Shown: positions 34,691 to 43,425 of the stretch, one piece after another
Position numbering within the stretch: position 1 is the first letter of the stretch
Layout: each line of letters begins with the position of its first letter
Assembly: GCA_049599735.1 (NCBI GenBank)
Contig: JBMYOX010000004.1
Location: forward strand, 37,770 to 101,769
Length of the DNA stretch: 64,000 nt
Reading direction: 5' to 3'
From: Pontibacterium sp049599735
Lineage (GTDB): Bacteria; Pseudomonadota; Gammaproteobacteria; Pseudomonadales; Balneatricaceae
Notes under the pieces: generated by a model
Databases searched by the model: none
Seen by the model: the letters and a program-made list of their open reading frames with translations, nothing else
Told to the model about the DNA's origin: nothing
Program-made: the position numbers and the translations under genes

Positions 34691-35626
34691 ATGCTTGATT
34701 ATAAAAATTTGGCCGCCGTCTCGGCGATCATTGAAGAACAAAGTTTTGATAAAGCCGCGCAAAAATTACATGTCACCCAGTCCGCTATTTCACAGAGACT
34801 CAGGCAACTGGAGGAGCACCTGGGACAGCGCCTGGTGATCCGTAGCAACCCAATTCAGGCCACCCCTGCCGGGCAACAGGTCATTAAACATTTCCAGCAA
34901 ATCTGCCTGCTTCAGGATGAGCTGAGAAAAACCCTTTCACCGCAACTGGAAAGTGGTTTCACCCGTGTTTCTATCGGGGTCAATGCAGACAGCCTGGAAA
35001 CCTGGCTATTGGATGCTCTGGCCCCCCTACTGAGCCGCCACCAAATTTTGCTGGATATAAAAATTGACGACCAGGATCAGACACAACAACTGCTGCGTAA
35101 CGGCTCAGTGTCAGGCTGTATCACTTCAAGCGCCACACCCATACAGGGCTGCAACTGCATTCCGTTAGGCGTGATGCCCTACCGCTGCCTCGCCAGCCCC
35201 GACTATATAGCCCAATATTTTCCAGGGGGGGTTAGCGCAAAAATGCTTCATCAGGCCCCTATTGCCGAATTCAATCACAAGGACGAACTTCAAAACCGCT
35301 ATCTTGATCAGTTTTTTAATATTAAACCCGGAAACTATCCACGCCACCGCATACCGTCATCCGTCGCTTTTTTTGACCTGATAGTGCGTGGCCACACCTG
35401 TGGCATGGTACCGGATCAGCAAAGCCACGCTATGCTGGCCGCAGGAAAAGTAGTTGATCTCACACCAGGGCAATACCTGGCAGTGCCACTTTATTGGCAT
35501 GTATGGAACCTGAAGTCAGCACTAACTACACAACTTACCGATGCCCTGACGCACGCCGCACAAAATTCGCTCGACCGATTTGAAGAACACCCCCTGCTCA
35601 CGCCCGCCAGTGTCGGGAATGATTGA
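34691..35626 (+). CDS. argP: LysR-family regulator ArgP
   Basis: Transcriptional regulator of 311 aa. The N-terminal winged helix-turn-helix is MLDYKNLAAVSAIIEEQSFDKAAQ with LHVTQSAISQRLRQLEE (residues about 1-60), close to E. coli ArgP (IciA). The C-terminal half is the co-inducer domain. Divergent pairing with argO supports ArgP function: activation of argO with arginine and repression-like trapping with lysine in E. coli. No clear Shine-Dalgarno is seen before ATG 34691. Confidence 0.92.
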   Translation: MLDYKNLAAVSAIIEEQSFDKAAQKLHVTQSAISQRLRQLEEHLGQRLVIRSNPIQATPAGQQVIKHFQQICLLQDELRKTLSPQLESGFTRVSIGVNADSLETWLLDALAPLLSRHQILLDIKIDDQDQTQQLLRNGSVSGCITSSATPIQGCNCIPLGVMPYRCLASPDYIAQYFPGGVSAKMLHQAPIAEFNHKDELQNRYLDQFFNIKPGNYPRHRIPSSVAFFDLIVRGHTCGMVPDQQSHAMLAAGKVVDLTPGQYLAVPLYWHVWNLKSALTTQLTDALTHAAQNSLDRFEEHPLLTPASVGND

Positions 35627-35650
35627 CCAGGAAGCCCATATTTCAGGCAA

Positions 35651-35680
35651 AAAAAAACGGCGGGATAAACCGCCGTTTTA
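35651..35680 (+). terminator. Bidirectional terminator after argP
   Basis: AACGGCGG (35656-35663) and CCGCCGTT (35670-35677), perfect 8-bp stem, 6-nt loop, flanked by an A run on the left and TTTTA on the right, 25 bp after argP. Confidence 0.85.
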
Positions 35681-35695
35681 TAAACAAGATTCCTT

Positions 35696-35718
35696 AAAAA
35701 AGCCCTTCGTAAAGGGCT
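35696..35718 (-). terminator. Terminator of aceEF
   Basis: AGCCCTT (35701-35707) and AAGGGCT (35712-35718), perfect 7-bp stem with a 4-nt loop, followed on the minus strand by a T run, just after the aceF stop. Its presence means lpd is not co-transcribed directly downstream. Confidence 0.88.
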
Positions 35719-35739
35719 GAGCCAGGGAGTTGGAAACTA

Positions 35740-37659
35740 TCAGAGCACCAGGCGACGAATATCGCTCAGCAGGCTGTTCAGGTAAGTCAGGAATTTACCT
35801 GCATCACCGCCGTTAATAGCCCGGTGATCATAAGACAGGCACAGAGGCAGCATCTTACGCGGCTCAAACTCTTTACCATTCCAGCGTGGTTCGATATCTG
35901 CTTTAGAGACACCCAAAATAGCAACCTCAGGGGCATTTACAATCGGCGTAAAGCCCGTACCGCCAATACCGCCCAGACTTGAGATTGTAAAGCAGGCACC
36001 CTGCATTTCTGCAGGTTTCAGCTTACGCTCTTTTGCCTTAGCAGCCAGTTCATTGGCTTCCAGAGACAACTCATAGATACTCTTGGTATCTGCATCTTTG
36101 ATGACAGGCACCATCAGGCCATTAGGCGTATCAACCGCCATGCCAATGTTTACATATTTTTTATAAACAATATGCTCACCATCAGCATGCAAAGACGCGT
36201 TAAACTTCGGATAAGTTTTAAGCGCAATCGCAATCGCTTTGAGCATAAATGGCAGCGGTGTCAGTTTCACACCAGATTTAGCTGCTTCATCCTTCATAGA
36301 TTTTCGGAATGCTTCCAGCTCGGTGATATCCGCTTTATCAAACTGAGTGACGTGTGGGATATTCAACCAGCAACGAGACATATTATCCCGGGTGATTTTT
36401 GCAATTTTGCTCAGCTTTTCAACTTCGACTTCACCAAACTTGCTGAAATCTACCTCTGGAATAGCAGGAATGCCTGAACCACCGCTAACAGTCGCCGCTG
36501 CCGGTTTTTCTGCAAGTTGTTTTAAGGCCGATTTAACGTAAGCCTGAACATCTTCTTTCAGGATACGGTTTTTTCGCCCCGTGCCACTAACCAGTGACAG
36601 ATCTACACCAAACTCACGGGCAACAGCGCGCACAGCAGGGCCGGCATGTACCGCCCGGTTTTTCTTATCCAACGCCGCCAGATCAACCGCCTTGTCCTGT
36701 TTAGCAGGCGCTGCTTTGACAGGTACAGATGCTTGTGGTGCGGGTGCTGATACAGGCTGAGGAGCCGCCGCAATAACACCGGCCACTTCCAGCGTCAGAA
36801 TCAGATCACCTTCATTACAAGTCACCCCTTCCTGCATCGTCACAGCTTTAACAATACCGCCTTTAGGAGCTGGCACTTCCATAGATGCTTTATCGGTTTC
36901 CAGCGCAATCAGACTGTCACCTTCTGAAACCGTATCACCTGCTTTAACCAACACTTCGATGACATCAACATCGCTGGCACCCGAAAGGTCAGGTACCAGA
37001 ATATCTTCAACCGCACCCGCAACAGGGGCAGCAGCAACAGGAGCAACAACAGGTACTTCAGCGGGAGCCGCAGCAACCTGAGGTAACTCCGCTATCACAC
37101 CGGCCACTTCCAGCATCAGGATCAGGTCGCCTTCGCTACAGGTACTACCTTCCTGCATGATAACTTCTTTAACGATACCGCCTTTAGGGGCAGGCACTTC
37201 CATAGAGGCTTTGTCAGTTTCCAGGGCAATCAGGCTATCACCTTCTGAAACTGTATCTCCGGCTTTCACCAGTATTTCAATAACATCCACATCATCAGAG
37301 CCGGATAAATCGGGCACACATACTTCTTCAACTACAGATGCAGTAACCGGTGCCGCAGCGGTGACCTCAGCCGCTATAACAGGCGTCTCCACAGCCGGTG
37401 CCAGCACAGCTTCAGCAGCACCCACCTCCAGCTTAAGAATCAAATCACCTTCACTGCAAGTGACGCCTTCCTGCATAATTATTTCAGTGACTATGCCACC
37501 TTTAGGGGCCGGTACTTCCATGGAAGCTTTATCGGTTTCCAGGGCAATCAGGCTATCACCCTCTGCAACCGTATCACCCACTTTAACCAGCACTTCAATC
37601 ACATCCACATCGTCTGAACCGGACAGATCGGGTACTAAAATATCTTCAATATTACTCAC
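35740..37659 (-). CDS. aceF: Pyruvate dehydrogenase E2, dihydrolipoamide acetyltransferase
   Basis: Core of the pyruvate dehydrogenase complex, 639 aa. Three near-identical lipoyl domains (about residues 4-80, 111-186, 218-293) each contain ETDKASMEVPAPKGG with lipoyl lysines near 44, 150 and 257, joined by Ala/Pro linkers. The E3-binding domain follows (RAVHAGPAVRAVAREFGVDL, about 335-375). The C-terminal catalytic domain ends with SYDHRAINGGDAGKF; asparagine replaces the aspartate of HxxxDG, as in the Azotobacter/Pseudomonas E2. Start is GTG 37659 with GGAGG 8 nt upstream; a TTG five codons earlier lies in the ribosome binding site. It is 38 bp after aceE. Confidence 0.97.
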   Translation of the reverse strand: MSNIEDILVPDLSGSDDVDVIEVLVKVGDTVAEGDSLIALETDKASMEVPAPKGGIVTEIIMQEGVTCSEGDLILKLEVGAAEAVLAPAVETPVIAAEVTAAAPVTASVVEEVCVPDLSGSDDVDVIEILVKAGDTVSEGDSLIALETDKASMEVPAPKGGIVKEVIMQEGSTCSEGDLILMLEVAGVIAELPQVAAAPAEVPVVAPVAAAPVAGAVEDILVPDLSGASDVDVIEVLVKAGDTVSEGDSLIALETDKASMEVPAPKGGIVKAVTMQEGVTCNEGDLILTLEVAGVIAAAPQPVSAPAPQASVPVKAAPAKQDKAVDLAALDKKNRAVHAGPAVRAVAREFGVDLSLVSGTGRKNRILKEDVQAYVKSALKQLAEKPAAATVSGGSGIPAIPEVDFSKFGEVEVEKLSKIAKITRDNMSRCWLNIPHVTQFDKADITELEAFRKSMKDEAAKSGVKLTPLPFMLKAIAIALKTYPKFNASLHADGEHIVYKKYVNIGMAVDTPNGLMVPVIKDADTKSIYELSLEANELAAKAKERKLKPAEMQGACFTISSLGGIGGTGFTPIVNAPEVAILGVSKADIEPRWNGKEFEPRKMLPLCLSYDHRAINGGDAGKFLTYLNSLLSDIRRLVL

Positions 37660-37697
37660 GTTGTTATCCTCCAATAGCCGTTAGAAGTTCAGCAGAC

Positions 37698-40355
37698 TTA
37701 TATAGTCCACGGCGCCGGTTTTTCCGGGTTGATATTGAACTTCTGCATGGCCTTGGCAACGTCAGCAGCCTCCACCTTGCCTTCTTCCTGCAATGATTTA
37801 AGGGCAGCAACTACGACGTAATAGCGGTTAACCTCAAAGAACTCACGCAGTTTTGTGCGTGTATCAGAGCGACCAAAACCATCTGTACCCAGCACCTTGA
37901 AAGGACGCGGAATATATTCGCGTAACTGATCAGGATACATTCGCATGTAATCAGTACAGGCAATGACAGGCCCTTCACGGCTTTCAATACATTCAGTCAC
38001 ATAAGATTTACGCTCGGTTTCAGTCGGGTGCAGCAAATTCCAGCGTTCCACTTCCTGCGCTTCACGGCGCAGTTCATTAATAGAGGTTGTGCTCCAGATA
38101 TCGGATTCAACGCCGTATTCTTCACGCAGAATAGTCGCCGCCTCACGCACTTCCAGCAAAATAGTGCCACAACCCATCAGCTGTACTTTCTTATCTGCAT
38201 CTTTGCCTTCTTCCAGCAAATACATGCCTTTGATAATGCCTTCTTCTGCGCCAACCGGCATAGCAGGATGTGCATAGTTTTCATTCATAGTAGTGACGTA
38301 GTAGAAGATATTTTCCTGATCTTCATACATACGTTTCATACCGTTTTGCACAACCACTGTCAGCTCGTAACCATACGTCGGATCATAAGACACACAGTTC
38401 GGAATCATCTGAGCCATCAGATGACTGTGGCCATCCTGATGCTGCAAACCTTCACCGTTCAGCGTGGTACGACCTGAAGTTGCACCAATCAGGAAACCAC
38501 GTGCCCGGGAGTCACCCGCCGCCCAGGTCAGATCCATTACACGCTGGAAGCCGAACATGGAATAAAAGATATAAAACGGCACCATTGTGCAGTTATTGTT
38601 CGCATAAGAAGTAGCCGCGGCTAACCAGGCCGAAAAAGCACCGGCTTCATTGATACCTTCTTCCAGAATCTGACCCGTTTTGGATTCTTTATAAAACATG
38701 ATCTGATCAGAGTCGTGAGGCACATAACGCTGGCCTTCTGAAGTGTAAATACCGAGCTGGCGGAACATACCTTCCATACCAAAAGTACGGGCTTCATCCG
38801 GTACTATAGGCACAACACGTTCGCCCATATTCTTGTCTTTAACCAGCGTACCTAATACACGGTTAAGGGACATCTGGGTAGACAGTTCCCGCTTGCCACT
38901 TTCTTTGAGGTTACTGGAGAAAGTTTCCAGGGCCGGAATTTCAAGCCGTTCGAATTCAGTACGGCGAATCGGGTAAAAACCACCCAGTTTCTGACGTCGA
39001 TCCAGCATGTACTTCATCTCCGGTGAATCCGGAGACGGGCGGTAATAAGGTACTTCCTTCAGCTGATCGTCAGCCAGAGGGATATTAAAACGGTCACGGA
39101 AATCTTTCAGATCATCAAGGGCAACCTTTTTCATCGAGTGCGTATCGTTCTTAGCTTCACCCGATTTTCCTGTGCCATAACCTTTAACCGTCTGCGCCAG
39201 AATAACGGTTGGCTGACCTTTATGATCCATTGCAGACTGGTAAGCTGCAAACACCTTATAAGGATCGTGACCACCCCGGTTAAGGTTCATAATGTCGTCA
39301 TCAGACATATCTTTGACCATTTCCAGCAGTTCCGGATATTTGCCAAAGAAGTGCTCACGGGTATAAGCACCACCGTTTGCTTTATAGTTCTGCAACTCAC
39401 CGTCACAGACTTCATCCATACGTTTTTGCAGCAGGCCATGTTCATCTTTTTCAAACAAAGCATCCCAGTGGCGACCCCAAAGGCACTTAACCACATTCCA
39501 GCCCGCGCCCCGGAAAACACCTTCCAGTTCCTGAACTATTTTACCGTTACCTCGTACCGGACCATCAAGACGCTGCAAATTACAGTTAATCACAAAAACC
39601 AGATTTTCCAGCTGCTCACGGCCAGCCAGTGCAATTGCACCCAGGGATTCCGGCTCGTCACACTCACCATCACCCAGGAATGCCCAAACCTTACGGTCAG
39701 CGCGATTAATCAGGCTGCGGGCGGACAAATAACGCATGACATGCGCCTGATAAATAGCCTGAATAGGCCCAAGCCCCATAGATACCGTTGGGAACTGCCA
39801 GAAGTCCGGCATCAACCAGGGGTGTGGATAAGAAGACAGGCCATTACCGTCCACTTCACGGCGGTAGTTATCCATCTGTTCTTCTGTTAAACGCCCTTCC
39901 AGGTACGCACGGGAGTATATACCCGGTGCAATATGGCCCTGAAAAAACACCATATCTGCATCGTGCTCGCCTTCGTTACCGCGGAAAAAATAGTTGAAAC
40001 CGATATCGTACAAAGTTGCAGAGGAGGAAAACGAAGAAATATGGCCACCCAGGCCCTCATCATTATCGTTAGCACGCATAACCATCGCCATAGCGTTCCA
40101 GCGAATAAAAGAACGGATGCGGCGTTCCATAAAGAGATCACCCGGCATACGGGCTTCATCTTTAGGTGTAATAGTATTGCGATAGGGTGTGTTCAGTGTA
40201 CTTGTTGAAGCCATGCCCATATCAGAGGCTTTGCGCCCCAACTGACGTAAAATAAAGCGGGCACGCTCATCGCCTTCACTTTTTGCTAAAGATTCCAGAG
40301 CCTCCAACCATTCTTTTGTTTCGACAGGATCGATATCTTCGATGAAATCTTGCAC
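37698..40355 (-). CDS. aceE: Pyruvate dehydrogenase E1 component (homodimeric)
   Basis: Thiamine-diphosphate-dependent E1 of the pyruvate dehydrogenase complex, 885 aa, same size as E. coli AceE (887). The ThDP fold motif is GDGECDEPESLGAIALAGRE with the matching NCNLQRLDGPV; HxHQDGHSHL appears as LQHQDGHSHLMAQMIPN, and the C-terminus has DGFGRSDTRTKLREFFEV. GTG start 40355 follows GGAGAAGG. Upstream are two FadR-type palindromes and pdhR; downstream aceF. Confidence 0.98.
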   Translation of the reverse strand: MQDFIEDIDPVETKEWLEALESLAKSEGDERARFILRQLGRKASDMGMASTSTLNTPYRNTITPKDEARMPGDLFMERRIRSFIRWNAMAMVMRANDNDEGLGGHISSFSSSATLYDIGFNYFFRGNEGEHDADMVFFQGHIAPGIYSRAYLEGRLTEEQMDNYRREVDGNGLSSYPHPWLMPDFWQFPTVSMGLGPIQAIYQAHVMRYLSARSLINRADRKVWAFLGDGECDEPESLGAIALAGREQLENLVFVINCNLQRLDGPVRGNGKIVQELEGVFRGAGWNVVKCLWGRHWDALFEKDEHGLLQKRMDEVCDGELQNYKANGGAYTREHFFGKYPELLEMVKDMSDDDIMNLNRGGHDPYKVFAAYQSAMDHKGQPTVILAQTVKGYGTGKSGEAKNDTHSMKKVALDDLKDFRDRFNIPLADDQLKEVPYYRPSPDSPEMKYMLDRRQKLGGFYPIRRTEFERLEIPALETFSSNLKESGKRELSTQMSLNRVLGTLVKDKNMGERVVPIVPDEARTFGMEGMFRQLGIYTSEGQRYVPHDSDQIMFYKESKTGQILEEGINEAGAFSAWLAAATSYANNNCTMVPFYIFYSMFGFQRVMDLTWAAGDSRARGFLIGATSGRTTLNGEGLQHQDGHSHLMAQMIPNCVSYDPTYGYELTVVVQNGMKRMYEDQENIFYYVTTMNENYAHPAMPVGAEEGIIKGMYLLEEGKDADKKVQLMGCGTILLEVREAATILREEYGVESDIWSTTSINELRREAQEVERWNLLHPTETERKSYVTECIESREGPVIACTDYMRMYPDQLREYIPRPFKVLGTDGFGRSDTRTKLREFFEVNRYYVVVAALKSLQEEGKVEAADVAKAMQKFNINPEKPAPWTI

Positions 40356-40465
40356 TTTGCCTTCTCCACTCGGTATTTACACGGTCATTCGCAAAAGCCC
40401 TGATAGCTACAAACCAGCAGCTATGCTGCACTGCACCAAGACCATCCATATTCTGTGTATTTATT

Positions 40466-40490
40466 ATTTATGTAGTAATACTACATAAAT
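40466..40490 (-). promoter_or_regulatory. Perfect 25-bp palindrome upstream of aceE (GntR/FadR-type operator)
   Basis: Arms ATTTATGTAGT (40466-40476) and ACTACATAAAT (40480-40490) around a 3-nt centre AAT. The core TAGT-AAT-ACTA fits the FadR-subfamily consensus TNGTNNNACNA. It lies about 110-135 bp upstream of the aceE start. Confidence 0.75.
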
Positions 40491-40530
40491 GCCATAAATA
40501 AATCTAGATACAGGTCATTAACATAGAATT

Positions 40531-40547
40531 ATGTAGTATTTATACAT
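40531..40547 (-). promoter_or_regulatory. Second, imperfect copy of the aceE operator
   Basis: ATGTAGT-ATT-TATACAT (40531-40547) repeats the 17-bp core of the palindrome at 40470-40486 with two mismatches in one arm. Centre-to-centre distance is 61 bp. It abuts the pdhR stop codon. Confidence 0.55.
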
Positions 40548-41315
40548 TTATAAATCCGGCGTAATATTCGCCCTTCTGAGTGCTCGCTTAAGACGTGTAT
40601 TTTCCTTTTGCCCTTCCAGCAACGAATCTTCCACATACGCCAGATGATGATGCGCCGCTTCACGGGCCTTTTCAGGCTCTCCTGTAAGAATTGCGTCCAT
40701 CAGCACTTTGTGTTGGGAATGAATTTTTTCGCGATAGTCCGTTTTAGGGTAGATACTCAACAAGTTATCCCAGATATGTTGGCGTAACAGACTAAAGAGC
40801 GCCCGCATCATATGGAGTAACACCATATTGTGGGTGGACTCGGCAATCGCCAGGTGAAAATCCACATCCGCATAAACTTCTTTATCAAATTCCTTGGCCT
40901 TATGGTAACGCTCCAGGTCGGCATAACATTTTTTTATCGCTTCTTTATCGGCCGGTGTACTGCGTAATGCGGCGTAATAAGCTGCCACACCTTCAAGCGC
41001 ATGCCGAAACTCCAGCAAGTCATACTGCGCCTCTGGATGGGTACGGAATAATTCTAGTAGCGGATCTGAAAAAGTGCCGCCAATTTCTTCAGACACATAA
41101 GTGCCCCCACCCTGGCGACTGATCAGCAAGCCTTTAGCGGTTAATTTTTGAACCGCCTCACGCAATGAAGGCCTGGAAACCTCAAACTGCTTCGCCAAGT
41201 CACGTTCTGGCGGCAGCTTCTGCCCTGGCTTCAAACTGCCTTCTAAAATCATGGCCTCTAACTGCTCCATGATGACATCCGAAATTTTAGGCTGCTTAAC
41301 CCGTTGATATGCCAT
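40548..41315 (-). CDS. pdhR: Pyruvate dehydrogenase complex repressor PdhR
   Basis: GntR/FadR-subfamily regulator, 255 aa, that in E. coli represses the pdh operon and is released by pyruvate. N-terminal winged helix: RVKQPKISDVIMEQLEAMIL, GQKLPPERDLAKQFEVSRPS, GLLISRQGGGTYV. The C-terminal FCD domain begins with YDLLEFRHALEGVAAYYAALRS, almost identical in pattern to E. coli PdhR; metal/effector histidines lie in VDFHLAIAESTHN and HHHLAYVEDSLL. GGGGGAG precedes ATG. It lies between aceE (same strand) and a divergent TRAP/lactate operon. Confidence 0.93.
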   Translation of the reverse strand: MAYQRVKQPKISDVIMEQLEAMILEGSLKPGQKLPPERDLAKQFEVSRPSLREAVQKLTAKGLLISRQGGGTYVSEEIGGTFSDPLLELFRTHPEAQYDLLEFRHALEGVAAYYAALRSTPADKEAIKKCYADLERYHKAKEFDKEVYADVDFHLAIAESTHNMVLLHMMRALFSLLRQHIWDNLLSIYPKTDYREKIHSQHKVLMDAILTGEPEKAREAAHHHLAYVEDSLLEGQKENTRLKRALRRANITPDL

Positions 41316-41426
41316 GTAAAAAAACTCCCCCGGACAAACTGAAAAACCAGCCTGCCTTTCCTTAATGCGTCAACTACACTTAACAAAAAAGTAATACCCA
41401 GGCTAAAATTAACTTACTTGCACTGA

Positions 41427-41444
41427 AAATTGGTATTACCATTT
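41427..41444 (-). promoter_or_regulatory. PdhR-type operator on the pdhR side
   Basis: AATTGGT-ATT-ACCATTT matches the described PdhR box (ATTGGTnnnACCAAT) except for one arm base. It lies about 115 bp upstream of the pdhR start, consistent with autoregulation. Confidence 0.75.
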
Positions 41445-41533
41445 TTTAATTACGCTATCCGTTTAAAGATTTCAACTATAGTTGATAAATTCTGCAGTAA
41501 ATTACCTGATTCCGGTACTTTCTAAAAAAAAAA

Positions 41534-41563
41534 TTGACAAGCACTGATTAAAAAAAATACAGT
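41534..41563 (+). promoter_or_regulatory. Sigma70-type promoter of the TRAP/lactate operon
   Basis: Consensus -35 TTGACA (41534-41539) and -10-like TACAGT (41558-41563) with 18-bp spacing. Start of transcription is expected near 41570, about 118 bp before the TRAP binding-protein gene and immediately before the 41582 operator. Confidence 0.65.
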
Positions 41564-41581
41564 ACCAACTCAGATGCCGGT

Positions 41582-41600
41582 AAATTGGTATGACCAATTT
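41582..41600 (+). promoter_or_regulatory. Perfect PdhR-type operator of the TRAP/lactate operon
   Basis: Perfect palindrome AAATTGGT-ATG-ACCAATTT (8-bp arms, 3-nt centre), same layout as the E. coli PdhR box. It is placed about +12 to +30 relative to the predicted start, where a bound repressor would block initiation or elongation. Confidence 0.85.
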
Positions 41601-41687
41601 ATAGCGTAAAATTAAGGAGCTTGGCTCTAACAAGCTCCTACCCGTTGATTTCAAATAAGAAAAAACTAAACATCACGAGGATGTGCC

Positions 41688-42758
41688 ATGAAAATGTTTG
41701 CTAAGTCCATGATCTCCGCAGCAGTTTTATCTGCTGCTGTTGTTGGCGTTTCTGCTCCAGCCCAGGCTGCTGACAAATTGCTGCTAAAAACACCAATTGC
41801 GTTCGGCTCTCACCTGCCAGCATTAGGCACACCAATTGTTTGGGTTGCTGACCAGCTGAAAACAATGAGTGATGGCAAAATCAAAATGAAAATTTATGAG
41901 CCAGGCAAGCTGGTAAGCCCTCCTGAGATTCTGGACGCGGTATCCTCTGGTAAAGTTAATTCCGGTTACGCCACTGCAGGTTACTGGCAGGGTAAAATGC
42001 CTGCTGCTGCACTGTTCTCTGCTGTACCTTTTGGCCCGGAAGCCGGTGAGTACATGGCATGGCTGTACTACGGCAATGGCATGAACCTGTATCAGGAAAT
42101 GTACGATACAGCGGGTTACAACGTTAAAGTGATTCCTTGTGCCATTATCTCCCCTGAAACTTCAGGTTGGTTCCAGAAGCCAATCGAAAAACCTGAAGAC
42201 CTGAAAGGCCTGAACATGCGTTTCTTCGGCCTGGGTGCTTCCGTTATGGAAAAACTGGGTGTAGGTACTGTTCAATTGCCAGGTGGTGAAATCTTTGGTG
42301 CACTGGAGAAAGGTGCAATTGATGCAACTGAATTCTCCCAGCCTGCAATCGACCAGCGTCTGGGTCTGCATAAAATCGCTAAATACAACTACTTCCCTGG
42401 CTGGCACCAGCAGGCGACTGTCTTTGAACTCCTGGTTAACAAAGATGCCTGGGGCAAAATGAGCAAAGGTCAGCAGGCACTGGTTTCCACAACCTGTAAA
42501 GCGTCTATGACCAACGCCATTGCTGAAGGTGAATCCATGCAGTTTGATGTAATGGCTAAAGCGAAAGAAAACGGCGTTGAAATCCGCTACTGGAACCAGA
42601 CCATGCTGGATACCTTCAAATCCTCATGGGATGAAGTGGTTGCAGAAAAAACCGCAGCAGATCCTTTCTTTAACAAAGTATGGCAGGACCTGAGTACTTT
42701 CCGTCAAGGTTACGATCTGTGGGAAGCCAATGCTTTCCTGCCTCGCGCTCAGAAGTAA
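41688..42758 (+). CDS. TRAP transporter solute-binding protein (DctP family; 2-oxo/2-hydroxy acid type)
   Basis: Periplasmic binding protein, 356 aa, signal peptide cleaved near AQA-27. Family features: SGKVNSGYATAGYWQGKMPAAALFSAVPFG in parts, the arginine in LKGLNMRFFGLGASVMEKLG that contacts the substrate carboxylate, GGEIFGALEKGAIDATEFSQPAIDQRLGL in parts. This long, YWQGK/FSAVPFG type groups with binding proteins for lactate, pyruvate and related 2-oxo acids (TTHA0766/TakP-like) rather than C4-dicarboxylates. First gene of the operon; the hairpin behind it favours its excess over the permeases. Substrate lactate is inferred from the dehydrogenase downstream. Confidence 0.9.
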   Translation: MKMFAKSMISAAVLSAAVVGVSAPAQAADKLLLKTPIAFGSHLPALGTPIVWVADQLKTMSDGKIKMKIYEPGKLVSPPEILDAVSSGKVNSGYATAGYWQGKMPAAALFSAVPFGPEAGEYMAWLYYGNGMNLYQEMYDTAGYNVKVIPCAIISPETSGWFQKPIEKPEDLKGLNMRFFGLGASVMEKLGVGTVQLPGGEIFGALEKGAIDATEFSQPAIDQRLGLHKIAKYNYFPGWHQQATVFELLVNKDAWGKMSKGQQALVSTTCKASMTNAIAEGESMQFDVMAKAKENGVEIRYWNQTMLDTFKSSWDEVVAEKTAADPFFNKVWQDLSTFRQGYDLWEANAFLPRAQK

Positions 42759-42811
42759 CATTAGTGTACTGCACATAAGAAGCATGGCTGCCAGCAGGTA
42801 ACCAGCTTCTT

Positions 42812-42842
42812 AACAGGCGGGCCTTTGTGCCCGCCTGTTTTC
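42812..42842 (+). terminator. Intra-operon attenuator between TRAP binding protein and permease genes
   Basis: Perfect 11-bp stem AACAGGCGGGC (42812-42822) and GCCCGCCTGTT (42829-42839), 6-nt loop, followed by TTTTCCC. A partial terminator or RNA-stabilising 3' hairpin, typical after abundant binding proteins. Confidence 0.85.
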
Positions 42843-42897
42843 CCATAAGCATGGGAATATAACTATAAAAGATTGTGTATTAAGGGTGGGTATTTCT

Positions 42898-43425
42898 GTG
42901 ACTGAAAATGAAAAGCTCCTATCAGTACCACTGGCCGATGGTATTGATCGCTTTATTCAGCGCATCGGTTTAACCGTTGCCTGGGCTTATGTGGCTCTGG
43001 TGCTGGTTATTATGCTTCAGGTAATTTTACGTAAAGGTTTTGCCAGCGGGCTTATCGCGCTGGAAGAACTGCAGTGGCACCTCTACGGTGTAGGAGTGAT
43101 GTTCGGGCTGTCCTATGCTCAGACAACAAACTCCCATATTCGCGTAGACCTTTTTTATTCCAGGTTTCGCGCAAAAACCAAATATTTTATCGAAATTATT
43201 GGCATCTGCATTCTTGTACTGCCTTTTATTTCCATTATCTTTCTCCACAGCCTTGATTTTGTTGCCGACTCCTGGCGAATCAATGAGCATTCTTCAGCCC
43301 CTTCCGGTTTAGGCTGGCGCTGGCTGATCAAGAGCGTTATTCCTATCACTTTTGCTCTATTGGGTCTGGCGATGATCTCCCGCCTGATCCGTGATACCAC
43401 GCTGTTATTAAGAGGAAATGCATGA
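42898..43425 (+). CDS. TRAP transporter small permease (DctQ type)
   Basis: Four-helix membrane subunit of about 175 aa that bridges the large permease. Typical segment: LEELQWHLYGVGVMFGLSYAQTTNSHIRVDLFYSRF in parts. GTG 42898 (VTENEKLL) is chosen with AAGGG and GGG upstream; GTG 42886 would add four residues and sits directly on AAGG. It ends overlapping the large permease start by 4 bp, so the two are translationally coupled. Confidence 0.92.
   Translation: MTENEKLLSVPLADGIDRFIQRIGLTVAWAYVALVLVIMLQVILRKGFASGLIALEELQWHLYGVGVMFGLSYAQTTNSHIRVDLFYSRFRAKTKYFIEIIGICILVLPFISIIFLHSLDFVADSWRINEHSSAPSGLGWRWLIKSVIPITFALLGLAMISRLIRDTTLLLRGNA

Noticed and set aside
35740..36000. Loss of the catalytic aspartate in AceF (HxxxNG instead of HxxxDG)
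   Set aside because: The Asn form is normal for Azotobacter/Pseudomonas-type E2 enzymes.
36780..37659. Repeated DNA resembling a tandem repeat array or CRISPR
   Set aside because: The repeats are in-frame coding units for the three AceF lipoyl domains, too long and too coding to be a repeat array.
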